Positions 23,631 through 32,407 of a stretch of 64,000 bases of DNA are shown piece after piece. Position 1 is the first letter of the stretch, and the number at the start of each line of letters is the position of its first letter. Under the pieces are notes generated by a model. The model searched no databases. It had not been told where the DNA came from and was given only the letters and a program-made list of their open reading frames with translations. The stretch comes from Bacteroidaceae bacterium. GTDB lineage: Bacteria; Bacteroidota; Bacteroidia; Bacteroidales; Bacteroidaceae. Where the stretch lies: contig JAEEZS010000057.1 in NCBI GenBank assembly GCA_016291905.1, positions 17,763 to 81,762 on the forward strand, in the 5' to 3' direction. Made by a program: the position numbers and the translations under genes.

Positions 23631-25352
23631 TTAATCCTTCTTTTTGAAAGAGAAAGAAAAAATGATGTTGTAAAGGTCTTGTGGCAGTTTTTCTTTTAAG
23701 CGATGCTTCTGCACACGAACGGTGCTGTCGGAGAAGCCTAAAATCTCCTCGGTTTCTTCGGTTTTGAAACCAAGGATATAGCAGGCTGAGACCACCTTTT
23801 CCGTTTGATTCACCTTTTTTCCTTCCGTTTGCAGAATCTCATAGAAATCGGTAAAACAGACATTGATGTCGTGACGGATGGTGGCACGTTCTTCTTTCCG
23901 TAGGGAATGTTCACTGCCGTGTAGGTACTTCTGTACAAGCTGCCACGACAAGCCTTTCCGGAACTGGTTGACACAAATGCGGATGCGATTCTCGTAGTCT
24001 GTTGAGGAAAGCGTTTCCTGTTCGTTTATGTGCTGAAGGGCATCATGATAGACATTCTTCAGCTTTTCGGCTTCCTCCTTTACTTTAGCCAGTTCGGCTT
24101 TCTGTCTCTCTTCCTGCATCTGGACTAGTTTCAGCTGATCGCTGATTTGAATGTACTGCTGTTTTTTTCGGTTGGCAAGATTCAATGACCAAACAAGGAC
24201 AACCAGAACCAGGATAATCAGTGCTAATGCAGTAAGGCTCAACGTAAGGACAAGACGTCGATGTTCTTCTTCCAGCCGCTGCTGCTCCATCTCCACACGG
24301 TGGTCATTCTCCACCTGACGGATGGCTTGCTGGTTACTGATGATATAGAGTGAATCAATGTAAGTATGATAGAGGCGGACATAGTCGGCAATGGAGTCGG
24401 CCTTGCCGAGCTGGGGAGCAAGGATGGCCATCTGACGATAATTGTAGGCAAAGGTAGAAAAGTTCGACCTACAACCCAAAGAACGGTGGTAGTAATGCCA
24501 GGCAGAATCAAGCCGCCCCTGCTCCTGAAAGGCAAAGGCTTTCAAGCTGTAGGCACCATTAAGGTCTATCTTACTTGTGTTGTACTGAATGTCGTAATCA
24601 AGGTATTCGTGTGCCTTGGCGTAGTTGCGGTCGTAGTAGGCTTCCACCTTCGCCATTTCGAAATGGGCAACGGTGAAGACATATTGGCTGGCATAGGGAT
24701 TTTGGAGCACGCACTCGAGCCACTCGCGGGCTGAGGCGTAGTCCGCCTTACGCAGCCAGCAACGCGCGAAACTGAGGTCGAGGAAAGCGACCGACGTACT
24801 GTCGCCCAGACGAATGAGGTTCTGCTTGGCAGATTGGAATTCATGCGCTGCCTCACGCGTCATGTGACGGTTCAGATGATGAATGCCCAGATTCGTCTCG
24901 GTTAAGGCGTAATAGCGTATAAGGGTGTCGGGAAAGAGGCTTTTTGCCTTAAGGAATGCATCCGTGCCGTTAACGTCGTCACTCATTTCCTTATACACGC
25001 AGCCCAGCGTGTACCATGCCATGGCGGCGTGATAATCGGGGCGGCGCGGCGTGCCGTAGTAGTCTGTAGCGATACGGGCGAGGGAGTCGGACGTGAGGGG
25101 GAGGTCACATTTGTAGTCAGCCTGCGTGCGGAGGAGGGCGTAGAGGGCGGCGTCTTTAGATTGAAGATTGAAAATTGAAGATTGAAGATTAAGGCTGTCC
25201 AGCATGGCGCGAGCGGCTTTGGGGTCAGACTCCATGAGGGCCTCGGCACGCAGCAGAGCGTCGCGGACGCCTGTATCGCGACACGACGTGATGCTGCCTG
25301 TCAGCATCAGCAGCAGGGCAAAAAGGGGGAGATATCGGCGCAGACTTTTCAT
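23631..25352 (-). CDS. TPR-membrane-HTH regulator, lipoprotein-type N-terminus
   Basis: A 573-residue regulator of a build common in Bacteroidales. The N-terminus has a lipobox-like end at Cys24 (GSITSC). Tetratricopeptide-like repeats fill residues about 30-340 (WYTLGCVYKEMSD, AFQEQGRLDSAWHYYHRSLG). One transmembrane segment (LTLSLTALALIILVLVVLVW, about 370-390) is followed by a coiled coil and a C-terminal helix-turn-helix of the LuxR kind (TEEILGFSDSTVRVQKHRL). It probably senses something in the periplasm and acts on nearby DNA; the target is unknown, though the MG2 pair just downstream is the natural candidate. Residues 54-66 (LQSSIFNLQSK) are encoded by 7-bp repeats inserted in frame near the first repeat. 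A possible -7 box, TATCTTCG, is at 25372-25379. Confidence 0.82.
   Translation of the reverse strand: MKSLRRYLPLFALLLMLTGSITSCRDTGVRDALLRAEALMESDPKAARAMLDSLNLQSSIFNLQSKDAALYALLRTQADYKCDLPLTSDSLARIATDYYGTPRRPDYHAAMAWYTLGCVYKEMSDDVNGTDAFLKAKSLFPDTLIRYYALTETNLGIHHLNRHMTREAAHEFQSAKQNLIRLGDSTSVAFLDLSFARCWLRKADYASAREWLECVLQNPYASQYVFTVAHFEMAKVEAYYDRNYAKAHEYLDYDIQYNTSKIDLNGAYSLKAFAFQEQGRLDSAWHYYHRSLGCRSNFSTFAYNYRQMAILAPQLGKADSIADYVRLYHTYIDSLYIISNQQAIRQVENDHRVEMEQQRLEEEHRRLVLTLSLTALALIILVLVVLVWSLNLANRKKQQYIQISDQLKLVQMQEERQKAELAKVKEEAEKLKNVYHDALQHINEQETLSSTDYENRIRICVNQFRKGLSWQLVQKYLHGSEHSLRKEERATIRHDINVCFTDFYEILQTEGKKVNQTEKVVSACYILGFKTEETEEILGFSDSTVRVQKHRLKEKLPQDLYNIIFSFSFKKKD
25158..25192. repeat. 7-bp repeats inside the TPR regulator gene
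   Basis: Five heptamers in phase: AGATTGA, AGATTGA, AAATTGA, AGATTGA, AGATTAA. On the minus strand they encode LNLQSSIFNLQS without breaking the frame. The order of units, ending in AGATTAA, is the same as in the glycosyltransferase at 17334. Confidence 0.88.
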
Positions 25353-25489
25353 GCCTCAGAGTTTTCTGCTGCGAAGATACAACGCAACAGGCGAAAATGC
25401 AAGAAAGAGCAAATAAATTTGACTATCGTCTAATTTTGTCGCGACTCAACAAAGAAAAACAAGCTTTTTTTGTTTTCGTTGCTTCATAA

Positions 25490-25608
25490 TTTGGTTTTTC
25501 GCTCGGCTCACCCTATCTTTAATCCCCCTTCGGGGGCTTTTAGATAGGGGTCGCCTCGGAAAAAATCAAATATAATTTGCTTTTTCGCTCGGCTCACCCT
25601 ATCTTTGC
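25490..25608 (+). promoter_or_regulatory. Duplicated promoter module with a hairpin between the copies
   Basis: Two copies of TTTG, TTTTTCGCTCGGCTCACCC and TATCTTT occur at 25490-25521 and 25577-25608. The downstream copy has the full TATCTTTG and is the likely promoter of the YfhO gene. The upstream copy has TATCTTTA and its -7 box is built into a strong hairpin: CCCTATCT (25511-25518) pairs with AGATAGGG (25542-25549) around CCCCC-TTC-GGGGG. Confidence 0.8.
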
Positions 25609-25638
25609 AAACCAATAACCTTAAAAAACAACATTGCA

Positions 25639-28104
25639 ATGAAGTTTTTGAACCGATTCGGCGCCTACATCGCGGCCCTTGTCATCTTCGCAGCCATCGC
25701 CTGCATCTACTGTTCTCCCTCGCTGGAGGGGAAGGTCGTCAACGCGGGCGACACCAGCCACTTCAAGGGTGCCGTGCAGGAGGTGAAGAAGTACCACGAC
25801 GAGACGGGCGACTACAGCTTCTGGACGGGCAGCATGTTCAGCGGTATGCCTAACTATCAGATTGGCGGAGGACACTACAAATCGTCCACCTTGCTTAAAC
25901 CCTTGAAAAAGATTGCGCTGGCTGGACATAAGCAAGGCGCCACGCCTGCTATCCTGATGGTCTATTTCGTCAGCTTCTTCATCCTGCTCAGGGCGTTCAA
26001 GGTGAACAAGTGGCTCAGCATCGTGGGGGCGCTGGCTATCGGACTCTCGTCGTATTTCCTCATCATCATCCCTGCGGGACACATCACCAAGACGTCCACC
26101 ATCGCGTTGATGGCCATCGTCATAGGCGGCTTCCACTTGATATATCAGAAGCGCTACGGGCTGGGAGCCCTGCTGACAGCCTTCCCTGTCGCCATTGCCT
26201 TTGTCAACCATCCGCAGATGGGCTACTACATCTTCATGCTCATCGGCGTCCTGTTTGTTGCTGAGCTCTACACCCACATTAGGGAGAAGCGTATGAAGGA
26301 CTTCGGCCTTGCCACGCTCATCTTTGCCTTTGCCATGCTGATAGGCTTCGGCGCCCAAAGCGCCAACGTGTTTGCCAACAAGGAGTATGCCGAGCAGACC
26401 ATGCGCGGCGGACACTCCGACCTTGAGAAGGCCGACGATGCCACGAACAAGACACGCGGCCTCGACCTCGACTATGCCACCCAGTGGAGCTACGGCATCG
26501 ACGAGAGCCTCTCGTTCCTCGTCCCAGGCATCAAGGGCGGCGCCTCGGGCTACAACGTGGGCAAGGACTCGAAACTCTATAAGGAGATGGTGCGCCAGCG
26601 CATCGACGCCCGCACGGCCGCCCAGTTCTGCGAGAATGTGCCCCTCTACTGGGGCGAGCAGCCCTTCACGTCGGGCAACGTCTATATGGGCGCCGTCGTC
26701 TGCTTCCTCTTCGTGCTGGGCATCATACTGGTGAAGGGCTCCTACAAGTGGGCGCTGGTTGTCGCCACAGCATTCTCCATCGCCCTCGCCTGGGGCAGCA
26801 ACTTCATGCCGCTCACGGCATTCTTCTTCAAGGTGTTCCCGTTGTACAACAAGTTCCGCACCGTCTCGTCCATTCTCATCGTGGCCGAAATCACCATGCC
26901 CCTGCTGGGCTTCCTCGCCCTGCGCGACATGATGAGCGGCTCCATCGAGCGGAAGAAGATGGTACGCGGTGTGCTCATCAGCGCAGGCATCACGGGCGGC
27001 CTCTGCCTCATCCTCGCCCTTTTTGGCGGCAGCCTGTTCAGTTTCCGCTCCAGCTACGACGCCTCGTGGGCGGGCGGCCTGCCCGACTTCATCTATAAGG
27101 GCATCATCGACGAACGCAAGGCTCTGCTCGCTGCCGACGCCTGGCGCTCGCTGCTCTTCATCGCCTGCGCCGCCCTCGTCACGTGGCTCTATGCCAAGGG
27201 CAAGCTGGGGAGCGGCTGGGTGATTGGCATCCTGGGACTGCTCATCGTGGTGGACATGTGGCAGGTTGATAAACGCTACTTTAACGACAGCAACTTCATC
27301 CCCGCCAAGCAGGAGAAGGCCTACTTTGCCATGCAGCCCTACGAGAAGGAGATCCTTGCCGACACCGACCCGAACTTCCGCGTGATGAACCTCACCACCA
27401 GCACGTTCAACGACGCGCGTACCTCGTACTACCTGAAATCCATCGGCGGCTACAGCGCCGCCAAGCTGCGCCGCTATCAGGACCTCATCGACCAGCACAT
27501 CTCGAAGATGAACTGGAACGTGCTGAACATGCTCAACACGAAGTATATCATCACCAAGGGCTCCGACGGCCAGCCGCAGCCCATGCGCAACCCCGATGCC
27601 ATGGGCAACGCGTGGTTTGTCGATACGCTGATGGTGGTGGATGGCGCCAATGCCGAGAGCGACGCCCTGAACAGCCTCGACCTCCACACCACGGCCGTCC
27701 TTGACAAGGAGTTCGTCGCCTTTGCCCCCCAGCCCGTGCTCGCTGCCGACAGCACGCGTTCTGTGCGCCTGACGAAGTACACGCCTCGCTACCTCGACTA
27801 TGAGAGCACCTCCACCCAGCCGGGCACCATCGTCTTCAGCGAAATATACTACCCCTACGGCTGGCGTGCCACCATCGACGGCCAGCCCGCCGACCACTTC
27901 CGCGTTGATTACATGTTGCGTGCCCTCAACGTGCCTGCCGGAAGCCACCAGATTCACTTCGAGTTTGCGCCTGACAGCGTCCGTCGTGGCGACACCCTCT
28001 CGCTTATCTGCATCCTCATTCTCTATGCCTTCACGCTCTGTCTCATAGGCCGCGAAGTGGGGAAATGTGTAAAAAACCGCAAAAAAGTTGCAATTAAAGA
28101 ATAG
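25639..28104 (+). CDS. YfhO family membrane protein
   Basis: An 821-residue integral membrane protein with about twelve hydrophobic segments and a soluble C-terminal part before a last membrane helix. It belongs to the YfhO family, whose members resemble GT-C glycosyltransferases. Typical features are the extracytoplasmic loop after the first helix (KVVNAGDTSHFKGAVQEVKK), the FWTGSMFSGMPNYQ motif, and the C-terminal VFSEIYYPYGWRATIDGQPA. It probably moves a sugar from a lipid carrier onto a surface polymer; donor and acceptor are unknown. It has a very strong-looking promoter at 25577-25608, and 31 nt separate the box from the ATG. Three exported proteins follow on the same strand, the first with a promoter of its own. 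Confidence 0.85.
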   Translation: MKFLNRFGAYIAALVIFAAIACIYCSPSLEGKVVNAGDTSHFKGAVQEVKKYHDETGDYSFWTGSMFSGMPNYQIGGGHYKSSTLLKPLKKIALAGHKQGATPAILMVYFVSFFILLRAFKVNKWLSIVGALAIGLSSYFLIIIPAGHITKTSTIALMAIVIGGFHLIYQKRYGLGALLTAFPVAIAFVNHPQMGYYIFMLIGVLFVAELYTHIREKRMKDFGLATLIFAFAMLIGFGAQSANVFANKEYAEQTMRGGHSDLEKADDATNKTRGLDLDYATQWSYGIDESLSFLVPGIKGGASGYNVGKDSKLYKEMVRQRIDARTAAQFCENVPLYWGEQPFTSGNVYMGAVVCFLFVLGIILVKGSYKWALVVATAFSIALAWGSNFMPLTAFFFKVFPLYNKFRTVSSILIVAEITMPLLGFLALRDMMSGSIERKKMVRGVLISAGITGGLCLILALFGGSLFSFRSSYDASWAGGLPDFIYKGIIDERKALLAADAWRSLLFIACAALVTWLYAKGKLGSGWVIGILGLLIVVDMWQVDKRYFNDSNFIPAKQEKAYFAMQPYEKEILADTDPNFRVMNLTTSTFNDARTSYYLKSIGGYSAAKLRRYQDLIDQHISKMNWNVLNMLNTKYIITKGSDGQPQPMRNPDAMGNAWFVDTLMVVDGANAESDALNSLDLHTTAVLDKEFVAFAPQPVLAADSTRSVRLTKYTPRYLDYESTSTQPGTIVFSEIYYPYGWRATIDGQPADHFRVDYMLRALNVPAGSHQIHFEFAPDSVRRGDTLSLICILILYAFTLCLIGREVGKCVKNRKKVAIKE

Positions 28105-28118
28105 ATACCCTACCTTTG
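28087..28118 (+). promoter_or_regulatory. Promoter of the TapB-like gene
   Basis: GTTG at 28087-28090, 20 nt, then a perfect TACCTTTG at 28111-28118. The promoter overlaps the end of the YfhO coding region. It sets the start codon of the next gene at ATG 28157 rather than the in-frame codon at 28088. Confidence 0.75.
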
Positions 28119-28156
28119 CCCCGATTTTTCAACTTAAAACCAAAAACCAACTGCGT

Positions 28157-28813
28157 ATGAAAAAGTGTTTTCTGACCTTGAGTGTGCTTCTTGCCACACT
28201 CCCCATGTGGGCTCAGGCGCCCTACGCCTGCGTCACCAAAGGCGCCGTGCTTGAGTATGCCACCTACAACCAAGAAGATAAAGTGGAGAGCTACAACCGT
28301 CAGGTTATCCAGGACGTCACCGACCTGGGTGGCGGCAACTACGACTTCCGCATCTCCAACAGCACCATCAGCGAGCCCGGCGAGAAGGGCGAGGGCGATA
28401 ACGCCTTCGTAGCCCTTGGCGAAGTGCGCGAGGGCGCTGCAAAGATTGCCATCTCGGGTGTCGATGGCTCCATTGACGTCAGCGCCTCCGACCCTGGCAT
28501 CACCATGCTGCCCAACAAGCTGGCCGTGGGCTATCAGCTCCCCATCGGCGACGTGCGTGTCTCCATGGAGGGACTGACCGTCGTGGCTACCATCACCGAC
28601 AACGAAGTCATCGGCCGTGAGGAGGTCACCGTGCCCGCTGGCAAGTTCAAGTGCTACATCGTCAAGCAGGTCACAGAGATGACCATGATGGGCATCAGCG
28701 CCGTCACCACCACCAAGACGTGGTACAGCCGCGGCGTGGGCATCGTCAAGAGCGAGAGCACCATGGGCAACCGCCTCGTCTCGCGCAACGAACTAGTCAC
28801 CTTCAAGAAGTAA
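28157..28813 (+). CDS. TapB/DUF3108-like exported protein
   Basis: A 218-residue exported protein with a signal peptide (to about residue 20, MWAQA). The pattern of the middle and C-terminal parts (MLPNKLAVGYQLPIGDVRVS, REEVTVPAGKFKCYIV, TKTWYSRGVGIVKSES) fits the TapB or DUF3108-like family of Bacteroidetes, whose members fold as a lipocalin-like or LolA-like beta structure; the role is not established. It is followed 26 bases later by a small exported protein, then a lipoprotein, so the three may form one transcript from the promoter at 28087-28118. GC content and codon use match the YfhO gene. Confidence 0.72.
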   Translation: MKKCFLTLSVLLATLPMWAQAPYACVTKGAVLEYATYNQEDKVESYNRQVIQDVTDLGGGNYDFRISNSTISEPGEKGEGDNAFVALGEVREGAAKIAISGVDGSIDVSASDPGITMLPNKLAVGYQLPIGDVRVSMEGLTVVATITDNEVIGREEVTVPAGKFKCYIVKQVTEMTMMGISAVTTTKTWYSRGVGIVKSESTMGNRLVSRNELVTFKK

Positions 28814-28839
28814 AACCACTAAAAAAACTACAGAAGAAT

Positions 28840-29250
28840 ATGAAAAAGCTCATTGCCTTACTATTTATGTTCACCCTGTGCATGGCGCCCGCCGAAGCAC
28901 AGATTCTGAAAAGCCTGGGAGAAAAAGCTCTCAAGTCGGCCACCGAAGGTGCCAAGAACGCCGTCGGCAAGCAGGTCACCAAGCGTGCCGAGAAGAAGGC
29001 CGAAAGCGCCGTCAACGATGCCCTCAACAAGGCTTTTGGCGAAGTGAAGGAAGACACCCTCGAGGCTGCTGCCGCGCAGAATATGAGCGCCCTGGGCAAA
29101 GCCCTCGGCGAGGCTACTGCCGCTTATGGTAATGCAGTCTCTGGCGCTATGTCAGCCGGTGCCGCCAACGTCACCCTGCGCGACTTCTCCGAACAGAACG
29201 CCGCCCGACGAGAACACAACAAGACACTCAAGTTCGACAACTGGGACTGA
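28840..29250 (+). CDS. Small exported alanine-rich protein
   Basis: A 136-residue protein I do not recognise. It has a clear signal peptide (MKKLIALLFMFTLCMAPAEA) and then an alanine- and lysine-rich, helix-forming stretch (SATEGAKNAVGKQVTKRAEK and following) followed by small-residue repeats (GKALGEATAAYGNAVSGAMS). The C-terminal end is charged. The frame stays open further upstream into the previous gene in a different frame; ATG 28840 was chosen because the signal peptide begins there. It lies between two other exported proteins on the same strand. A hairpin follows the stop codon. Confidence 0.7.
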   Translation: MKKLIALLFMFTLCMAPAEAQILKSLGEKALKSATEGAKNAVGKQVTKRAEKKAESAVNDALNKAFGEVKEDTLEAAAAQNMSALGKALGEATAAYGNAVSGAMSAGAANVTLRDFSEQNAARREHNKTLKFDNWD

Positions 29251-29252
29251 CG

Positions 29253-29277
29253 GGACAATTGGCTTTGCCAGTTGTCC
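29253..29277 (+). other. Hairpin after the small exported protein
   Basis: GGACAATTGGC at 29253-29263 pairs with GCCAGTTGTCC at 29267-29277 around TTT, with one T-G pair. There is no T-run, so it may protect or process the transcript rather than end it. Confidence 0.6.
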
Positions 29278-29305
29278 GTAGATAATTGACAATTTGGAAG
29301 TTAGT

Positions 29306-30088
29306 ATGAAAAAGTTTTTTAGCACCCTCCTTGGGCTTGCCTGCGTAGCCCTGATGACCCTCTGCCTCTCCTGCGGAAACAGCGGTAGTGGAAAAAGCGG
29401 CGCAGGCAGCGACAACGCCGGAGCAGCCCCTTCCACGAAGGCAGCCAGCAGCAAGAACGACAATGTCACCCCTGAGCAGATGAAGGAGAAGGGCTTCGCC
29501 CTGAAGTACGACCTCTTCAGCCAGAGCAAGAGAAACAATGTCGCCATCTTTACCCGCAAGGGTTCCAGCACCCGCCTCGACATATTCTCTACCGACGACG
29601 AGGGCAACCCCACCGACGAGCACAGCGTCTATATCGAGACCAAGGATGCCGACGGCAAGTACACCGGCTATGGCTGGTCTGGCGATGAAGACGCCTGGAC
29701 CGACGACGACGTCCGTGCCCGCCAGACGGCAAACAACGCCTTCTCCATGATTTATGACATGAGCAAGCACTTCCTTGAGCACGGCTACGAGGCCAAGGGC
29801 ACCACTACCATCTGCGGCCGCACGTGCAACGTCTATGAGGGCACCTACAACCGCGGTAAGTCTATTCTCGCCGTCTATGACGAGTTGGGCCGCGACGGCA
29901 TGCACGGCTCTTTCGCCGCGTGGAACGGCTTCGCCCTCCGCGCCAAGTGCGACATCTGGGGCTACGACGAGGCCACCGACCAGCGCATCGTCACGGGCGA
30001 ATACACCACCTTCGAGTGCACCGCCATCCAGATTGGCGTGCCCGACGACGCCTTCACCAAGACCCTCAAGGTCAGCTGGATCAAGTAG
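29306..30088 (+). CDS. Exported lipoprotein, unknown function
   Basis: A 260-residue protein with a lipoprotein-type signal (TLCLSCGNS, Cys near residue 23), then a low-complexity Ser/Gly/Ala linker to about residue 50, and a globular part of about 205 residues. The globular part has a pattern of short beta strands (VAIFTRKGSSTRLDIFSTDD, CGRTCNVYEGTYNRGKSILA). I do not recognise the family. Part of its design, a conserved Cys-x-x-x-Cys in TICGRTCNVYEG, resembles that of the TapB-like gene two positions upstream (AGKFKCYIV), which may mean a related fold. ATG 29306 was preferred over the in-frame start four codons earlier because it begins the signal peptide. Confidence 0.7.
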   Translation: MKKFFSTLLGLACVALMTLCLSCGNSGSGKSGAGSDNAGAAPSTKAASSKNDNVTPEQMKEKGFALKYDLFSQSKRNNVAIFTRKGSSTRLDIFSTDDEGNPTDEHSVYIETKDADGKYTGYGWSGDEDAWTDDDVRARQTANNAFSMIYDMSKHFLEHGYEAKGTTTICGRTCNVYEGTYNRGKSILAVYDELGRDGMHGSFAAWNGFALRAKCDIWGYDEATDQRIVTGEYTTFECTAIQIGVPDDAFTKTLKVSWIK

Positions 30089-30105
30089 GATAAGCCGAAA
30101 AATCG

Positions 30106-30180
30106 GTGTAGATTGATGTAGAAAGGTGTAGATGCAGACGCATCTACACCTTTCTATGTTCTGTATACCAGCGGAATGAG
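30106..30180. terminator. GTGTAG inverted-repeat element, copy 2, between convergent genes
   Basis: A perfect 17-bp stem (30119-30135, TAGAAAGGTGTAGATGC, with 30140-30156) encloses the loop AGAC. It lies between the stops of two convergent genes, so it could act as a terminator in both directions, though no long T-run follows. Its flank CCAGCGGAAT also occurs in the element at 18326-18400. Confidence 0.7.
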
Positions 30181-30208
30181 GGTATTAGTTCGTCAGGAGG
30201 AACGGGCG

Positions 30209-31483
30209 TTACTCCGTGTACTCGCCTATCAGACGGATGATGAGGTCGTTGAGTTGCTCCACCTCGTAGGGGCCGACGCTGGCCTTGATGTGGGGGTTGC
30301 CCACGCCGCTGTCGTCGGTGAGGAAGACGTAGGTGCCGCCCGTGGCGATGGCGAAGAAGCGCAGCATGAACTCGGTGTTCTTATCGACGCCGCTGGCTGC
30401 AACGGGGATGAGGCGGATGCCCATTTGGGCGCAGAGCTGAACAGACTTCTGGAGCGAAGTGATGACGTTGTCCTGATGGTGGGCAGGGGCATCGAGCAGC
30501 ATGAAGGCCAGGCGCGCGTGAGCATCCGTGTCCCACGAGAGCTTCTGCAGCATCTGCTCAAGGGCGGTGTGGACAGCCTCGGGGTAGTCACCACCGCCGT
30601 CGGCGGACTGCTCGCTGACGAACTTTGAGGTGCTGGAGAGCTTGGTGGTGAAATCGCTGTGACGGGTGACGTACTCGTCGCCTTCGTCGCGATAGAACAG
30701 GGCAGCGGTGCGCATCTTCATGGTTGGGCGGACGGATGAGGCCTTGCCGATGATGTCAACGAGGTCGTTTTTCAGGAAGTTGATTTCGTCCATCATGGAG
30801 CCGGTGGCATCAACGATGAAGGCGATGTCGGCCTGCTGGGCGGGGGCCTTCGCCTTAGCGAGGGTGTAGTGGTTGACGGGAGTCTGCTGGGCGGTGGAAT
30901 CCCACGGGCAGAGAACGGGGTTGCCGTCCATGACCTTGCCGTCGATGGCGATGCGCAGGGTGGAGGCGTTGGCGGTCTCACGCTGGAAGAGGCCTACCCA
31001 GCAGTCGGCCTGGCCGCGATTGTCGGTGACGGCTTCCCACAGAGTGGCGTCCTTGCCGGAGCTCTTGCGAAGGAGTTTGACGGCGATGCCTGCCAGCGGC
31101 TTGTTATCGGAGTCGGTGACGCGGACGGCCACGCGGTTGTTGGTGTAGAACTTCCAGTAGTCGCTCTTGTCGGCGAAGCTCATAGAGTCGGAGTCCTGCA
31201 TCAGGCCTGACCAGAAGGCCCAATGGCTGAGGTCGTTCCACTCGCCGGCGGTGACGATGCCTGCGCTAGTGTTGCCCGTCTGGCTGCCTTCACCGTCTGG
31301 CATGCCGCCTAACGCGCCGTCGCCTAAACCGCTTTTGTCAAGTGCTGAAAGTTCGCCGTAGTAGAAGCCGCCGTCAGGAGAAACGGGGCCTACGCCCTCT
31401 TCGGAGCAGGAGGTCATACCACAGGTGAGCGCCAGTATCAGCAGGCTGGCGGTAAGGAAAAAGGAATAGTTACTTTTCTTCAT
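30209..31483 (-). CDS. VWA-domain lipoprotein
   Basis: A 424-residue lipoprotein with a lipobox at Cys26 (CGMTSC) and a von Willebrand factor A domain. The metal-dependent adhesion site starts D225-A-T-G-S229 (FIVDATGSMMDE). A regulatory-like beta domain precedes it (VAVRVTDSDNKPLAGIAVKL), and a flexible Gly-rich stretch links it to the membrane anchor. It probably sits on the cell surface or in the periplasm and binds a protein partner in a metal-dependent way. It is separated by 106 bases from the polysaccharide genes upstream on the same strand and may be an independent unit. Confidence 0.85.
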   Translation of the reverse strand: MKKSNYSFFLTASLLILALTCGMTSCSEEGVGPVSPDGGFYYGELSALDKSGLGDGALGGMPDGEGSQTGNTSAGIVTAGEWNDLSHWAFWSGLMQDSDSMSFADKSDYWKFYTNNRVAVRVTDSDNKPLAGIAVKLLRKSSGKDATLWEAVTDNRGQADCWVGLFQRETANASTLRIAIDGKVMDGNPVLCPWDSTAQQTPVNHYTLAKAKAPAQQADIAFIVDATGSMMDEINFLKNDLVDIIGKASSVRPTMKMRTAALFYRDEGDEYVTRHSDFTTKLSSTSKFVSEQSADGGGDYPEAVHTALEQMLQKLSWDTDAHARLAFMLLDAPAHHQDNVITSLQKSVQLCAQMGIRLIPVAASGVDKNTEFMLRFFAIATGGTYVFLTDDSGVGNPHIKASVGPYEVEQLNDLIIRLIGEYTE

Positions 31484-31589
31484 TGTTTGAATGCTTTTAA
31501 GGGGTTGTCTCTACCCTTAGAACGTGCAAAAGCGGAAAATACTGCGTGGGGTGCTGCAGGATTTAACTTCCTTTAACGTCTGATGGCAC

Positions 31590-32402
31590 TCATCCCCTCA
31601 AGATGTCTCTAAAAGCCATGAGAAAACCCTTTTTGAAGGAGAGCCAGAGGATGGGAAAACGGTAGGAGGCGTAGAAGCCGTTGGCACGGGCAAAGGCACG
31701 GAAGACTTTCCATGAGACGAGACGTTGGGAAGCACGCTTGCGGTCGCGGCGTTGGCTGACGGAAATGGAGGAGACGACATAATGGTAGATAGCATTGTCG
31801 TCACGCGCAACACGCTGTGCGGCCAATAACGAGCAACCTAGGAAGCAACTATCCTCGGCGCTACGCGTAGGGGGGAAAAGAATATGATATTTTAGCAGCA
31901 TTTCTCGTCGATATAGAAAGGTGGTAAAGAAGGACGCATAGTGCATGAGAAATTGCCTTTTTGCTCTGCCCACAAATGCACCTTCGGTTGTAGTAGGGTT
32001 ATGGCGTACATAGTAAAAACCGTTAGGCAAATTGAAGACAATACTTCCGAAGGCGAGATCGGCATCATTTTCGGTAGCAGTAGCGACGAGCCTTTGTAAA
32101 AAGTCGGGCTCAATCCAGTCGTCGCTATCGACAAAGGCGATGTAATCGCCTGTGGCGTGGGTTATTCCAAGATTACGTGCCTCGCCTGGTCCTCTGTTGT
32201 AGCCTCCATCAACATAGACGACGCGTGGCTCTAAACCCTCGGTACGGACGAACTGCCGTGCGCATTCCATACTATCATCATCGCCGTGGTCATCAACGAG
32301 TACTATCTCAATATCTTTGTGCGTTTGGGAAGCAAGTGAAGTCAAGAACCGTCCGATAGTATCAGCGGCGTTATAGACGGGAGAGATGATGGAAACTTTC
32401 AT
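31590..32402 (-). CDS. GT2-family glycosyltransferase
   Basis: A 270-residue GT2 (GT-A fold) glycosyltransferase. The N-terminus has the nucleotide-binding start (KVSIISPVYNAADTIGRFL), then EIVLVDDHGDDDS, GPGEARNLGI and the metal-binding motif in YIAFVDSDDWIEPDF. The longer upstream reading adds a proline-rich lead that lies in the preceding gene, so ATG at 32402 was chosen. It is the last gene of the surface-polysaccharide operon and starts five bases after the preceding stop codon. GC content falls in the second half. Acceptor and sugar are unknown. Confidence 0.88.
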   Translation of the reverse strand: MKVSIISPVYNAADTIGRFLTSLASQTHKDIEIVLVDDHGDDDSMECARQFVRTEGLEPRVVYVDGGYNRGPGEARNLGITHATGDYIAFVDSDDWIEPDFLQRLVATATENDADLAFGSIVFNLPNGFYYVRHNPTTTEGAFVGRAKRQFLMHYASFFTTFLYRREMLLKYHILFPPTRSAEDSCFLGCSLLAAQRVARDDNAIYHYVVSSISVSQRRDRKRASQRLVSWKVFRAFARANGFYASYRFPILWLSFKKGFLMAFRDILRG

Positions 32403-32407
32403 ATGGT

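Noticed and set aside
25621..27957. A 778-codon open frame on the minus strand opposite the YfhO gene
   Set aside because: It is a mirror of a GC-rich gene: the plus-strand product has clear family motifs and membrane segments and a strong promoter, while the opposite frame has His/Glu/Val-rich low-complexity content and no motif.
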